Below, in pieces: positions 1 through 12,130 of a stretch of DNA of 64,000 bases. The position numbers and the translations under genes were made by a program. Each line of letters begins with the position of its first letter. The first letter of the stretch is position 1. Origin of the DNA: Hypoxylon rubiginosum (lineage: Eukaryota; Ascomycota; Sordariomycetes; Xylariales; Hypoxylaceae); the NCBI GenBank assembly GCA_902806565.1, contig CADCXA010000030.1, positions 620,001 to 684,000 on the forward strand. The letters are read 5' to 3'. The notes under the pieces are model-generated. The model searched no databases. It saw nothing but the letters and a program-made list of their open reading frames with translations, and was not told the origin of the DNA.

Positions 1-2124
1 CCGTTCTGCGTCGGCAGCCCGTCCTCCGTGACCACGGCCCACGCCTCGCTACCAACAGTAACAGGCGCGTAGAACAGGCCCCAGGGGTCCCGCTCCCGCT
101 TAACGCCCAGCAGGCGCGCGTAGTTCGACCCGAAGAAGGCCTGCTGCCAGTCGGGCTCCTCGAGGTCCGCCTCGTTGAAGTACGCGCCCGCCCCGGGGCT
201 CGCCGCCCGCCACCGGTCCATCGCCGCCGCCAGCCGGTCGTGCGCCTGCGTGAACGCCGTCGGCGTCAGGCCCCGCTGCTGCGTGAAGTCGAACAGGTCC
301 GCGTGCATCGCCGTCTTGCGGAACGCCGGGTTCGCCGCGTTGTTGCCCGGGTACCCGGCTACCTCCTCCGTCGGCACCATGTGGATCCCGTGGAACGTGT
401 AGCCCTCCTCGATCGACTGCCGGATCGCCAGCTGCGTCGCCGCGAACAGCGTCGGGTCCTCGAAGTTCTCGCGCGGGAACAGCCGGCTGCCGAACCGCGT
501 GCTGCCGGGCGTGTCGCCCCGGCCTTGCGCTCCCGCTCCCCAGTTCCCCGCCGGCGACGGTGGTTCGTACGTCACGTTGAGGCCTACCGCCTCTAGGTCC
601 TCGACCAGCGGCCGCACGAATTCGGCCAGGAAATCCTCGGATACGTTGGGGAGTTCGATGTCAGTGGTAAAACTGAAAGTGGTGTTGGTGAGCCGCGAAA
701 CGTAGCTATCTAATAATCTATATGTTAACATCTCATAGAAATTCGAAATATTACCATTCAATATGAAATACTGTTACGTACTGTGAGTTTGTCAGCATTT
801 GTTCAAACAATGTTATTTTAAGAAGGTTATGGTGTTGCAGGATACTTGATACATACCATGCAGTGCCTTGGTTATCGACCACCTTGTTTCCAAACTGATG
901 GTATAGGTCGAAGCCTGTCCAGAACTTCTCGGTGTCGCCGGGTACGGGAACATTAAAGCCGCCGCCCACCGAGTATGCTATGGTGGAAGACAGGACTGTC
1001 GTAGGCGGGTGAGCTTTCACTACGAGAGATGTCACAACACCGAAAGTGCCTAATATTCTGCTGTTAGCAAGTTCATACTCTAATTCGTTTATGATGGGAA
1101 GATTTTTCTTACTGCCTCCGCCTCCACGCAGCGCGAAGAAAAGGTCTGTGTTCTGTGTCGGATCCGCGGTCACGAACCTGCCGTCGGCCGTGACGACTTC
1201 AATTGATAGGGCCTGGTCGGCGCCGAGGCCGTATTTGGAGGCGAGGGCGGAGTGCCCGCCGCCCTGTATCCAACCTCCGTACGCCCCGACGGTGTAACCT
1301 CCCGCGACTACTGTCGTCATGTTGTGGGTGCTCATGTGAGCGAACATCTCCCAGCTCTCGATGCCCGTGCCGACTCTAGCCGCCATGCCCCTATACTCAC
1401 CGATCTTGTACTGCGGCACGAATTCAAAGTCTTTCAGCCAGTGCGTCCAGATACTCAGACTTCCGGCACCAGCCGATCGACCGATGAGGTCGTGGCCAGT
1501 GTTCCTGTTCAGAAAAGGGGGGCAGGGATCAGTTCGATAATACTCGTAAACTCCGACGGCGATCTTGTCTAAAGGTGCGTATCCAGAATAGAGCACTCAC
1601 TTGATGACCAGCCTGAGGTTCTGATTCCTTGCAAAATTGACGGCCATTTGTATCTGCTTCACCGTCGTGGCGTTCACCACATACGTAGGAAAACCTCCCT
1701 GCGTGCAGCTTTCGCCGCTTGCCGGCCGAAGATGGCATGTGTCTCCCTCCGGCCACTCGCTAAACTGGTTGACTGGGTTATTGATGTAATAGCGGTTGAA
1801 CGTCGCGTTGAACAGCAAAATATTGCACGCCGCCTCGTCCCTGGAGGGTCCATCGTAGCAGACCGCCGCGGGCGGTACCGCCTTTATCAAGGCGCCCCCG
1901 AGCGAGCTGTTCAGCTGCGACCATTCACGCTCGAGAGGCCACTCCGCAGTCCCTGGAGCTGCTCTGCAGCCCTCCAGGGGAGCCGCGGTAGACACATCAC
2001 CAAATGCTATAGCCGAAAAGTTGCCAATGTCTGCGTCCGTGAGTAGCTCGGCCTCGTAGGCGAAGTTGGCACCCTTCACGCCTGCGAAGACGGCGAAGAG
2101 TGTCGGAACAAGGAGGTACCGCAT
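1..2124 (-). CDS. secreted FAD-linked oxidoreductase, berberine-bridge type (C-terminus cut by window edge)
   Basis: Minus-strand gene; exons 2124-1601, 1504-782 and 717-1 (continuing outside the window). Both introns (96 and 64 bp) have GTGAGT/GTACGT donors and keep frame. The product starts with a hydrophobic signal peptide (about residues 1-18), then has a PCMH/VAO FAD-binding domain (about 125-300). The NTGHD motif near residue 176 supplies the histidine that usually carries 8-alpha-histidyl FAD, followed by a GGGHS loop. The C-terminal BBE domain is clear (YFNEAD near 595, then W...FxGxNYxRL and DPxGLFY). The family oxidises alcohols, sugars or secondary metabolites outside the cell with O2. 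The second flavin-linking cysteine of bicovalent members is not seen; the GGWIQGGGHS loop has none. The last exon is much more GC-rich than the first two. Substrate unknown. Confidence 0.9.
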
Positions 2125-3369
2125 CCTGCCTACAGTAAGTGTGAGAGCAATAGCGTGTTGGCGCGATCGATCTACTGTGGCGAAGACGAGGAAGGGAGCA
2201 GTGTGCTCCTTACGGAGGTACTTATGCGAAAGGCTCCTGGTCGATTATTTCGATCCTACATTCCATTGTCACTTACAGAAGCAACTCAGGGCAATTTCCA
2301 GGAATCGGCAACTCAACCGAGCTTATGGCTAAGTGCTTACTTATTAGATTATGTGTTCCTTTTCTGCAGGTGTGGGACGGTCGTGGTGCACTACATGATA
2401 GCGATGGTGAGTGGCAACGATTCCAGCAGTCGGTAGCGAACTGGAACGCTTCTTTACGCTCGTGGAACGACCCGGTAGGAAGGAAAACATTGTGATTGTA
2501 GCGTGGGATATTTCAGCCTATAACTCCACGAATTAAAAGGGCCGTCTGGGCAGTTTACTTAGGTGTCCATGCATGGTGTCGGTTATTGGGGAGGAAGAGC
2601 AGCCACTTCAACTAAGGCGCACGCAGTAAATACCGATGACTGTAAGACAGGTTTTCATGGACATCAAAGCAGGAATTGAGGGATCGTATGTCAGCTAGTA
2701 TAGTCTAGAATGGCCCGGCCAGCCAGTATCAGGGCCGATGCTGAAAGCCACAAGATGTAGCCACTGGTGGATTTTGTGCGTGCACAATTTTTCCTACAAT
2801 GAACATATTCTTGATGGTGATAATAGTGCTGACTGGCATTTGCGGCCAGGAAATACTGCGACACAAGCCGACGTAGCTCCGGTTCATACTATACGAAAGA
2901 TGCCTACCTTATATATTCTACTAGGCCTTTTCGTGCGTTGAAAGCTAGGGAGTGGTCGTGCTGTTTTAGATTAAATAGCAATGCGGCGGGAAAGCTCCAG
3001 GAACGACAGGTTAAGTCAGGATCGTCAACGCGGCCATTGGCAAGCATAGATAATTACGTGCGGCACTCTGGCTTGGCTGAATTTGCCTATGAGCCTCTTC
3101 CCAGGATTTCCCCAGGCACACGCATGTGCCAATAGATCTCGTGGCGGCTGTAGATTAGGCGGGAGGTTCCTTGCGGCCGAGAATGGACACGGTAACCCTA
3201 GGGTAGCCATAAGGTAGCATCCGGATGAAGTGTGCCACTATGGATAGGGCTTCTAGACCACACGCTGTCCGCCGCTGTTCAAAATTGAACTTATGTAATC
3301 AATCATATCGTTAGAATTGGAATAGTTATTATGATCTATCCGCTCGTTTGGCTGTATTGCTTTCTAACT
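2125..3369. other. intergenic, upstream of the FAD oxidase
   Basis: Holds the promoter side of the FAD oxidase and the 3' side of the histidine phosphatase. Only short open frames without recognisable domains, no tRNA and no repeat of note. Confidence 0.6.
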
Positions 3370-4623
3370 TCATGCTAGTGATGTCGTAGGCGTAGCCGTG
3401 GCCAACAAAGCGGAGGTGGTAGTGGAACAGACACAGCCCTGGCCGGAAATACTTGTGATTGGCGGCGATATGCACGTGGCTTCAGCTGTCCAAGATTGGA
3501 TGGTGGTGGTGACGGGCTTGACCTTACGAAGGTTGACAGCCTTGATAAGCGCGGGAATTGCCTGTCCCGTCGACAAGCTAAATGCGATGTGGTTCAAGAC
3601 CTTGAGATTGGAGCTTATCTGTCCGGAGTGGCTTGTGATACTTATCCATGTGTTGTCGTCATTGCTGAAGATGTCGTCCAAGACAAACTTCGTCCGCTTC
3701 CGTTGCGCTTCGCTTGTCTCTCCTTCATAGCCCTTCCAAAGCTCGTCTTCTTCGGTAAACCCCTCCTCGAACTTGAACGCAGGAAGTAGGTTTTGGATGT
3801 ACGTCTTGTTCGATCTCTCATCACAGGTACGCATAGATATCCCCTCACGAAAGAACTCCTTGATTGTCGGCGCGAATGGTCTATCTGCTGGAAGCTTGAG
3901 GCCATTGAACGTTAGGTTTGCTGTAGTTGCCGAACGAATTAGAGGGCTGCTGTAGTAAGATTGTGGCGCCGGGATCTTTTCGGTAGCCAAGGAATGACTC
4001 CAGAAACTGTTGGCCTTGGTACATTGCGCTATACCCGCCTCAGTCAGTTGGGCATCTCTCCAAACGGAAGTGCCATTGCCTTCAAGTGGCCCCCAATAGC
4101 ACTATAGACGCCGTTAGATAAGCCGCAAAGGTGCCACTGTCACGAGCCGGGCACTTACATTCCATGCGGGAGTACCATAGTAGCTTTCCGCCGCGTTGTG
4201 ATATCCCTCGCCATGTCGAGCCATGAACAGGACTTTGTACTGGGTGCTCTGGTCACAATCCCGGTTCAAAGTGTTCACATAGTAGGCGAAACGTTCCCAT
4301 TGCGTTTTCACCCCGTTAGGATCAAACTTATTATCGGTTGGATATGACTGGTCGATTAGCCCATAATTGGTTGCAGTCTATTTCATATTAGCAACAACCC
4401 CCTGAATGGCTGGAGCATCGGGTCATACATAATCGAAACCCTTAGAGTTGGTAGCGGAATCGTCCTGTTGAAAGAACCCTGAAATAGTTGTATAGTTGAT
4501 AGTTGACTCGGTGCCATGACACGTAGTCCTCTGCCTATGATCCCATTTCCCACTCTTTCCCCATTCCCAACCGAGGCCGGTTGAGCTTAGAGAAAGGATA
4601 CCAAAGAGACTAGTAGCCAGCAT
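3370..4623 (-). CDS. secreted histidine phosphatase superfamily protein (phosphoglycerate-mutase-like)
   Basis: Three exons: 4623-4429, 4377-4159, 4101-3370, giving 381 residues. The first intron (51 bp, GTATGA...CTAAT...TAG) is a multiple of three and contains two in-frame stops, so reading it as coding would wrongly suggest a broken gene. The second is 57 bp (GTAAGT...CTAAC...TAG). A signal peptide covers about residues 1-18. The phosphohistidine motif RHGEGYHN has its catalytic His at 120. SPLIR (Arg194), the Glu of FFREG (224) and the second His in TSHSGQ (296) complete the two-histidine active site. The family hydrolyses phosphomonoesters; the fungal branch is often annotated phosphoglycerate mutase-like, but secretion argues for an extracellular phosphatase. 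A Ser/Thr/Cys-rich tail of about 50 residues follows the catalytic domain. Confidence 0.9.
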
Positions 4624-5316
4624 CTTTAGAGTAAATATAAATACCGCATGAAAAGATTGAGGTTTCTCAAGCTATTGTCGAGGGGCGGTAGACCGCAGAG
4701 CAAAAGGTTAGGATGGCGTCAGACACAGATGATTGAATGCGACTTTATCGGAGAGCACTGTGTCGCATTCATATTCCCACTAATATAGGATGTGAGATGT
4801 TATTTATAAAGGTAGCCTAGACGCCAGACTCCGGTGGAACCAGCAGTTTGGGTCAAAACATTTGGCACATAATACACGTGCAGCCGAATGCTTCCCGGGA
4901 TGCCATTTTTGAAATATTTTCTGAAATGAAGTTGTCGCTCTTTGATATCACACGTGCTTGTATGCCAAGTTGAAGGGACCGGTAAACCTGAGAGTATCCA
5001 ATTTCTCGTGTGGGGAGATTATCGACAATGTGGATAGACTCCGATGCAGGGAATACAACCAAGATTGGAGGTCCCATGGATTGGAATTGGCCAATCAACC
5101 AGCAACGTGGACAGCGCTGTGTTAGGCATAAGCTGAATAGGGGTTAGCTTCTGCAATTGCTCAAGTTAGTACCTATATATGTAAACAAAACACGCCCCCA
5201 TATCATCAGAACTCATTGCGCGTTGTCATCATCTATCATGATATTGAATATTCCTCGTTAATTATTTGACCACCGAAAATTAGGCGATGGAATCGTTCGA
5301 AACCGGCTTGCAGTTC
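4624..5316. other. intergenic with one unsupported 81-codon ORF
   Basis: Promoter side of the histidine phosphatase gene and 3' side of the FUSC-like gene. A minus-strand ORF at 4853-5098 (81 aa, ending in a CTCIMC cysteine cluster) has no splice partner or family I recognise and is not called as a gene. Confidence 0.5.
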
Positions 5317-8300
5317 TTACGGGGCCCCATAACATTTCTCTTCGACAAAAAGAAGCGTATGCCAAGAAGCCGCGCAAAGGTAAGGTACGCGACTACGGAG
5401 ATGGAGAGCATCACCAACTCCCGTCCGCATATGTGCAGTCAAACCTAGAATACTTCGCGTTAGCACTTTCACGATGCCTAAGGTAGGTAGCGGACAGCTC
5501 AGTAGACCAAAGCTAACTAACCCCTGTTCTCCAACGATGGCCTTGGTAAATTTTTCCAACTCTTCCAGTTGCTCGACACAACCCGTCAAGCTCTCGTTAT
5601 ACGAGTAGCTGTAGATCTGAGCCCATTTTCTCCCCTCGGTCTTTTCATCGGCACTCAACTTGCCGCTCGCCCCAAGTTCAATCTCGAGCACCCTCATCTG
5701 ATCTAGCAATTGCTTTCGAGTAGCAGCAGCGCTTGGTAGGTATTTCTGTCGAGTCACCTCTTAGTAAGTATACCTACTATAATTGCTTAGGCATTTATAA
5801 TGCGAACGTACGGGCACTTTCCTGTCGGCACGTAAGGCCCCAGAGAGAACATAGAGATTCGTTAAGATGGTGGCAATTGCATCTCTTCGATGACCAAGTA
5901 ACTCTCCTGCAAATTCGGTATTGTCCCTAATGAAGTGCGGGTGGTAAAAGAGAGAAGCTTGACGCGCCGTGACGGTATATTCGAAGAAACGCTCGCAAGC
6001 ATCAATGAGCGCTGAATACGCTAAAGGATCGAACGGGGCTCGTAAACGTATTTCATGACGCGTAAGTCCCTAGTAGTTAATATTAATGCCTGGTTCCGTG
6101 AGACGTGAGATAAGAGAGAATGGTTGTCTTCTTACCATTAGCTGTCTTAGTCGCACAAACCCTTCTCGCAGACGTCCTTCGAGTATTTCAGATGCCTGTA
6201 TGTCTTCTTTAGTAGGCTCATCTCCTACTTCGTAGTATACGTATCTGGACACGATGCCTGTGAATGTGTTAGGAGGCCGGAGGAAAACATGCCTCCGCTT
6301 TTAGCTTACTTCTATAAACGATACTGCTATAGAATAGCATAGTGGCAACAGCTTTTCGAAGATCATGACGGGCGACGAACGGCCAAAGAATCCAGTTAAC
6401 AATAATCGAAGCTACGACACCGACTACCATAGCAACTCCGTGTGTTGCTGCAACAGTGCCTGGTGTAGGTTTGCCTTCAGCGGTAACCTCGGCTAGAGAC
6501 ACAACCGTAAACGAGATGCATCCCACGAGTCCAGACCTCTGCAATATGTTAGAACATCGATGATACCATAGAACTTCAGCAACTCTTACCGGATGCGTAC
6601 TCAGCGTATATCGATAAAGCATGGGGAGCATATAGATAACGGCAAATACTGCAATAACGTATCGATTTCCATCGCCGGCTGCATACGACAGACCAGCCCA
6701 GAAAGACCCAAGGAAAGCGCACAGAGCTCGTGTAAAGAGGTCCTGTATATTTCCACCAGTTCTATGTATGAAAGTCAGCAGGCACGGGGCTGTGAAGTCG
6801 GCTCGAGAATATGCGGCGACTTACCTGGGGCCCATTATAAGCCAGGCCATAACGACTCCCCACCAGACTTCATAACTATCCCACCAACCATGATTCTGAG
6901 GAAGCCATGCGGGTATAGACAGAAGAGAAGTGATTGCAGCGGTTTTAAGTCCGAACCGTGTCTCGAAGCCTTGCAATCGATGAAGAAAACCCCAAATTTC
7001 ATGCCGTACGTAGTTCCTTTTTATGCTCCATTCATCCTCGAGCTCATCCGCCGTCATCGTCGCATACGAAGTGTCCTGCTCTTTATTCGAGTTCTCATCG
7101 TTCTCCTTCGGTAAGGGTTGGAATTCTCGAGCTTTGATCTTCTGTATGATGACTGCTATATCGCTGAAACTTTTAAAATAAGAACCTGCCGTTACACCAC
7201 CTCGATCATGTCGGACCTGAGCATTCGTACGATGCAATGCCTTCCAGAAGGGGTAAGACGGGAGGTGAAACTTTGGGTATGTCGGTCTCCTCTGTTGCAT
7301 CTCGTTAACCTTTACCAGCAATGCCTCGATGGCTGTAGCTGCTTGGTGGACAGGGCGGCAGTAGGCAAAAAGCTTGACGACCTCGCAAGACTCTGCATAT
7401 ATCCGGGGCAGAGTATCGCTGGCTAAAACACTATCTTGGCAGTTGCTAAATGCCATGATGCGCTTCCGCAGCTTTATGAGTGAGCCCAGGATATCGTCTG
7501 ACACGTTTTGGGGGGGCCCAAGATATTGGCGATGGCCGCACATTTCCATCAGCACAGCGTCGCAGCTTTGCAAAGCAGATTTCATAGCCAGAAGAAGTCG
7601 TTCCGTTGGCTCGACCAAGTTGTCAACGACGAACTTTATCGACTTCCTTTCCTCTTCGCTTATCGGCATGCGAAGTTTCTCACCCATATCGACAACGAAC
7701 TCATCGAGTATAGGTCGATCTCTGTTTACACTATCCAGTGGCTTGTCCGCTTGTTTATCGAACATCATCGTCTCGCTATTTAAGCTGAGTAACGCACGGA
7801 TGACGCCCTGGATCAAGTTACGAAGAGTCTGTACGTCTTTTGGGTCAAAGAGCGTTATAGAGAAGTCGATGACGAGATCCCTATATGCTTGCGACATACT
7901 AACAAATGTCTGCGTCAACCGTCGGCGTGTCCTCGTGCTCTCTAGCCTGGTCAATCCAAGACCGTCCTTACAGAAGGTCAGACACTTTAATTCAAGACGG
8001 TATAGAGGGACTTACAAGCATGACAGCAAAGGATTGATGGAGCGCTACCGCCAGAGGGCGGGCGCCGGCATCGGGGATTAGTAGGCAACATATGACAAGA
8101 GAGATACCTTGTCCCAGAACCCATGGAATGCCGTAATCGAGAAGTTTAGCCCAGGAGACTTCGGTTCCCGACACTTCAGCTAGGCAAGTGTATGAAATTG
8201 CAATACCGGCGCAGATGACAGCTTGATAGGTGCGAATGTAGTAAGTTCGAAGGCAGGCAACAATGAAAACGTATATAAACAGGAAGGCAGCAAGGATGCC

Positions 8301-9017
8301 TCCATAGCTAACACGTGCTGTGGCAGATGCAGTCGAAGCCCACAAGCCAAATGCTCCCCAGCCTAAGCCGGTAGCTGTCCCGACTATTGTAAGTATAGTC
8401 CCGTCTACCTGGGCTCCTATCGTTCTAGCAGGGTGGTTGATGATAGTCGAAATTACCATAATATAACAGTATCGACCAAGTCTCTCCTGAGCGGGAGGAA
8501 TAAGGCAAAGGATATAGGCAATGAAGAAAGCAAGAAAGGACTTGAACAACCTGACGCCAGATCTCGTAGTAGTAACACGACGGAAGACTCCTTTAACTTC
8601 GTGCCATTGCTTGGGTAAAAAGTTGCGTACGGATAGGGGATCCTTCTTCCGAAAGGCAAATGGCAACGTCACCTCAGCCTGCTTCATGAGATTTTTGAAG
8701 TCAACCTCTTCTGGTGGAAGGAAGATAGCATCAAAAAAGCCATCCCGTAGCTCGGTAACTCCGTAAGAGTTGTTCGCATAGTGCTTATCTTCCGAGGTCA
8801 TAGACCTCTGGTAGGCATGATGGCGAGGGGCCTCCGACTCGGTCCGGGTATCAAAGATCCTGTCCAGAGAGCCTACAGAAGGATCTCGAGCATGGTGTCT
8901 CAGATTAGGGCTGCGGTGGCGCAAAAGGCGGTAGAAGCTAGTCTCAGGAGGTGCGTCATTATGTGGATGATCTCGGATAGATTCGATGGTATCAGGATTC
9001 GCCTGATTATTTGCCAT
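5317..9017 (-). CDS. FUSC / aromatic-acid-exporter-like multispan membrane protein (ArAE_2 N-terminal plus DUF2421 type)
   Basis: Seven exons: 9017-8016, 7966-6825, 6761-6590, 6538-6310, 6257-6136, 6069-5812, 5745-5317; 1117 residues, all junctions in frame, introns 49-66 bp. A polar N-terminus of about 170 residues precedes a first membrane cluster (about 170-330, including FFIAYILCLIPP and ILAAFLFIYVFIVACL). A long soluble, helix-rich segment follows (about 340-680), then a second membrane cluster (about 690-880, VIAVFAVIYMLP... and VVGVVASIIVNWILWPF). The C-terminal DUF2421-like region contains RHEIRLR and FYHPHFIRDN. Relatives are annotated as putative ER transporters or brefeldin A sensitivity-related proteins and resemble aromatic-acid exporters. 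Transport function is inferred from fold; no substrate is implied. The last ~35 codons do not match my recollection of the family end, so the stop may be displaced. Confidence 0.88.
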
Positions 9018-9858
9018 CTTTAACCGGTAGGTAGTTTATTTAGGGACCTGGGGAAATATCGCACAAAAAGCAGTTCATTGTTTCTTGGCTGGGATTAAAA
9101 AGGGCAGGTAAATTCCTCAGTCTCTATTTCTAAAGGGGAGTGTGTTAGGGAGTGAAGTGTGTGCTGCGACAAACAAGCTGAGTCACGACCAGTATGATGC
9201 ATCTAGGTCTTGGGAAGCAAGATTATGCTGGTGATTCTGATTCTCCATGATAACTTGTGACATGAGATTGATAGCTGACCCCCCTCTTGAGTGGCTTCCA
9301 GCTTGTCAAGAGCGACGCGAAGATCGACGTCACGAAATACCCGTGCTAGTATCGCGTCGTGAGTGGGCACAGTGGCAGTGGCAGAGTGGGTGATGATGAA
9401 AAAGTCCAAGCGTAGGAGAGCGATAAGAGTTGTATTGTATATTACATAAGCGTCAAAGCAAGGCAAGGTACTGCATCTGTGCATCGTACCTAATCAAGTG
9501 TGTCGCACCTAATCGATAATTGCCTGATGCAACCTGACCCAAACCCAAACTGAAAAAGAAAAAAAATAAAATTACCCCGCCAGCGAAGTTGTTCCAAAAT
9601 AAATTTAGCTCGAATAAATAAGTGGGTATCTCTCTCCTAATGCCCCTCCAACCCGCAATGGCCTCACTTGACTTCTTCCCTTTTCCGTGCAAGCTGTGAC
9701 CATCGTACACCGTAAACATCAACATCTTTTTTTCCAACCCTTCGAGTCTACCGCCTTGCGAATCTTTGCAGCGATTCACACGATAATTCTATTTACTCAG
9801 TAGACTCATACAAGAAGATCCTCTCTCCCATCTATTCATTGCGATCTACCCCTCCAAC
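9018..9858. promoter_or_regulatory. divergent promoter region between the FUSC-like gene and NTF2
   Basis: About 840 bp separate the two divergent start codons. It contains an A-rich tract near 9552-9572 and CT-rich stretches just before the NTF2 start, typical of fungal housekeeping promoters. No gene is seen. Confidence 0.5.
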
Positions 9859-10641
9859 ATGTCTACCAGTAAGTCCCAAGTCCCAAGTCCCCTCTTTTGC
9901 GACGCGTCGCATTTTACTGCCCAACACGCCAAAGCCGCAAAGCCAGGTGTATCAGGCGCTCGTTATAATCGCGCATGCTAATATACCAACAGATCTAGAA
10001 CAGGTTGCGGGTAAGTATCCTCCATGAGCAACCCTCGTTACCTTTAGTCCTTTGTCGTCGGTACGAGAGCGATTCTACGGCCCAACTAATATGGCATCAA
10101 CTCTATAGCTATGTTCGTCCAATACTACTACAACCAATTCGACGCGGACCCAGCTGGCCTAGCTACTCTCTACGTACGCTCTTGCTGGTACAATATGCCA
10201 TGGCTACTTGAGATTACTAATAAGTGTGCAGCGTGAAGGCTCCATGTTGACCTTCGAGTCCTCCTCGTTCAAGGGTACTCAGTCAGTCATCGAGAAGCTC
10301 CAGGTGCTACAACTATCAGTACTCCCAGGTGCCAAAAACTACTAACCCAAGCTTCAGAGCCTGCCGTTCCAGCAGATTAAGCACCAAGTTGCTACCATGG
10401 ACCCTCAGCCCGGCGTCGCCCCCGACCACATTTTGGTTCTCGTCACGGGCCAGCTTCTGGTTCGTCCACCATCCGTACCATAAGCATAATAGATCGCATG
10501 TTAACATGTGTCAATACCTAGGTCGATGAAGAACAGCGACCGATGAGCTACGCCCAGTCCTTCTATCTGGTTCCCGAGAACGTCAACGGCCAGACCCAGT
10601 ACTACGTCCACAACGACGTCTTCAAGCTGGTCTACGGTTAG
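9859..10641 (+). CDS. ntf2: nuclear transport factor 2
   Basis: Six small exons: 9859-9868, 9993-10010, 10109-10173, 10232-10303, 10358-10459, 10522-10641; 128 residues. Exon 1 is only 10 nt and exon 2 only 18 nt, so simple ORF finding misses the N-terminus. The protein starts MSTNLEQVA, continues FVQYYYNQFD and LATLYREGSMLTFE, and ends VLVTGQLLVDEEQRPMSYAQ then YVHNDVFKLVYG. This is the canonical NTF2 cone fold of about 125 residues. NTF2 carries Ran-GDP into the nucleus through FG-nucleoporins. All introns have GT..AG ends; the one before exon 5 contains ACTAACC as branch site. Identification is very secure. Confidence 0.96.
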
Positions 10642-11827
10642 ACATTCAGTCCCATCAGACTACATAAGACAGCTAGTGAAGCCTGAGATGGTATCGTGGT
10701 TGTGGTTTCGGATATGCGAAGCCCCCGAGAAAAATGATCTTTTGCTCTAGATAGGTCGACTGCAGAGCTTTCTATAGGAGGATAGTTCTCTTCCTAGTAT
10801 AGACCGGTGCTCTTCAGATAGGCTGCACGGGAGTTTTCCAAATTCACAACAGGTTGTTTCTAACGAGATGTGACATGTGATATGAAATGGCGGCACAATA
10901 ACCCAAGATTTACACAATTCAAATAATTCCCGAGGTCGTTTCTCAACCTCTCCTTGCCTCTATTTCCTTAAAATCTTGCCTTCCTAATCAGGAAGCTAGG
11001 TTGATTTAGTAGCATAAAGTTCGATGACAATATCCCCAGGTCAACCTTAGATTCATCTTTCACCCATCCAAATGTAATATTTTCATTTTATTTATCAGAC
11101 CTAAGTTACCTCCAACAGTGTATGGTTTGTATGTATGTCAAGATTGTTGATATGATATGATATTTTGCGTAATCATTTTGTTGGTGACCCAGGATAGCTC
11201 TGTGGGTGGAGGATGAGAAGTATCAGATAGGGGGTCGATAGATGGTATGTATGAAACAAAAGACCGTTAACAGCTAATGTTTATTAACCTTGAGACCTTC
11301 GCCACTTTACAATACTACTATCCCAATTCGTGATATACTACTCACTCTTGTCAATATCCATGATGCATAGGTTTTCACATTAGGGTACATGATTTCTGTT
11401 GGGCAACTGCTTGAGGATAGGGACTTGGTGAGATTTTAAAGAAAGAAGATTTCAAGGTATGGAACTCGATAATTTGGTAAAAACCACTGACAGTCACAAG
11501 AGTCTATTAACCACTACCTCCTAGATAACTAACCTATATCCTCAAGTAGAATAACTGACTTCCACCAAGTTGTGTCTACTACCTAAGGTACGTATGTTGG
11601 TAGGTACGTAGGTAGCCTAGCCTCGCCAGTGTCTTCAGGTTGCCATCGGCCGTCCAGTTGCCAGTAACAGCCCGCACCTAGCGGATTCTAGGCGCCGTCT
11701 AGCTAGGTGATGCGCCGTTGCCCCCTCAGGTTTCCTGCCCCACCGCCGGCCAAAACCCTACGGAAACCACCAGTTGCCTTATAATTAGCAAGAGCAGTGC
11801 CACTTAGCAACAGCGGCGTCCCAACAG
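10642..11827. other. intergenic between NTF2 and the Pol III transcript
   Basis: NTF2 3' region followed by AT-rich sequence with scattered GGTACGTAGGTAG-like motifs near 11585-11625. No coding region is supported. Confidence 0.5.
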
Positions 11828-12124
11828 CAAAGAGCCTGCAATGGCTCAGTTGGCTAACGCCTCAGACACGACAAGGGCCCCCCAGACCGGCTCCTGAAAA
11901 GGAGAAGGCGGAATACAGTACCACAAAAATTCCAGGGGGTTCTAATCATGAAAATGAGTCGCAAAGCAAGTACCCGATAGCCTTAAAGAGCAAAGAACTC
12001 CAGGGGCAGCAAGGGGGCGCAGCAGCTTAGGCGCTTAGACCTAAGGCTGGGCCTAGAGGAGGAGGTTCTCCTTTTGCTATTTGGCCAGACGAGGTATCAC
12101 GTTCGAGTCCTCGACCTACCTTTT
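11828..12124 (+). ncRNA. candidate RNA polymerase III transcript, possibly SRP RNA (7SL/scR1)
   Basis: A perfect A-box (TGGCTCAGTTGG, 11842-11853) and a B-box (GTTCGAGTCC, 12101-12110) lie about 250 nt apart, followed by a run of ten T at 12121-12130 that fits a Pol III terminator. The spacing is too long for a tRNA and no cloverleaf folds. Between the boxes are two hairpins with GAAA tetraloops: CTCCT-GAAA-AGGAG near 11890-11905 and TCAT-GAAA-ATGA near 11946-11958. The 5' part reads CCTGCAATGGC, which resembles the UGNAAU motif of the SRP RNA Alu domain. That resemblance is recalled, not aligned. No RNase P or MRP core motifs were seen. The 5' end is approximate. Confidence 0.55.
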
Positions 12125-12130
12125 TTTTTT
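12121..12130 (+). terminator. oligo-T Pol III terminator
   Basis: Ten consecutive T directly after the B-box-bearing 3' end of the candidate ncRNA; a second T-rich stretch follows at about 12134-12145 as a possible backup. Confidence 0.6.

Noticed and set aside
4378..4428. Two in-frame stop codons in the histidine phosphatase, suggesting a pseudogene
   Set aside because: They lie inside a 51-bp stretch with GT...CTAAT...AG; removing it gives a family-like FDYTATNYGLI join, so it is an intron.
12061..12120. tRNA-like 3' half with GTTCGAGTCC
   Set aside because: No matching T-stem, anticodon arm or acceptor partner nearby; treated as the B-box of a longer Pol III RNA.
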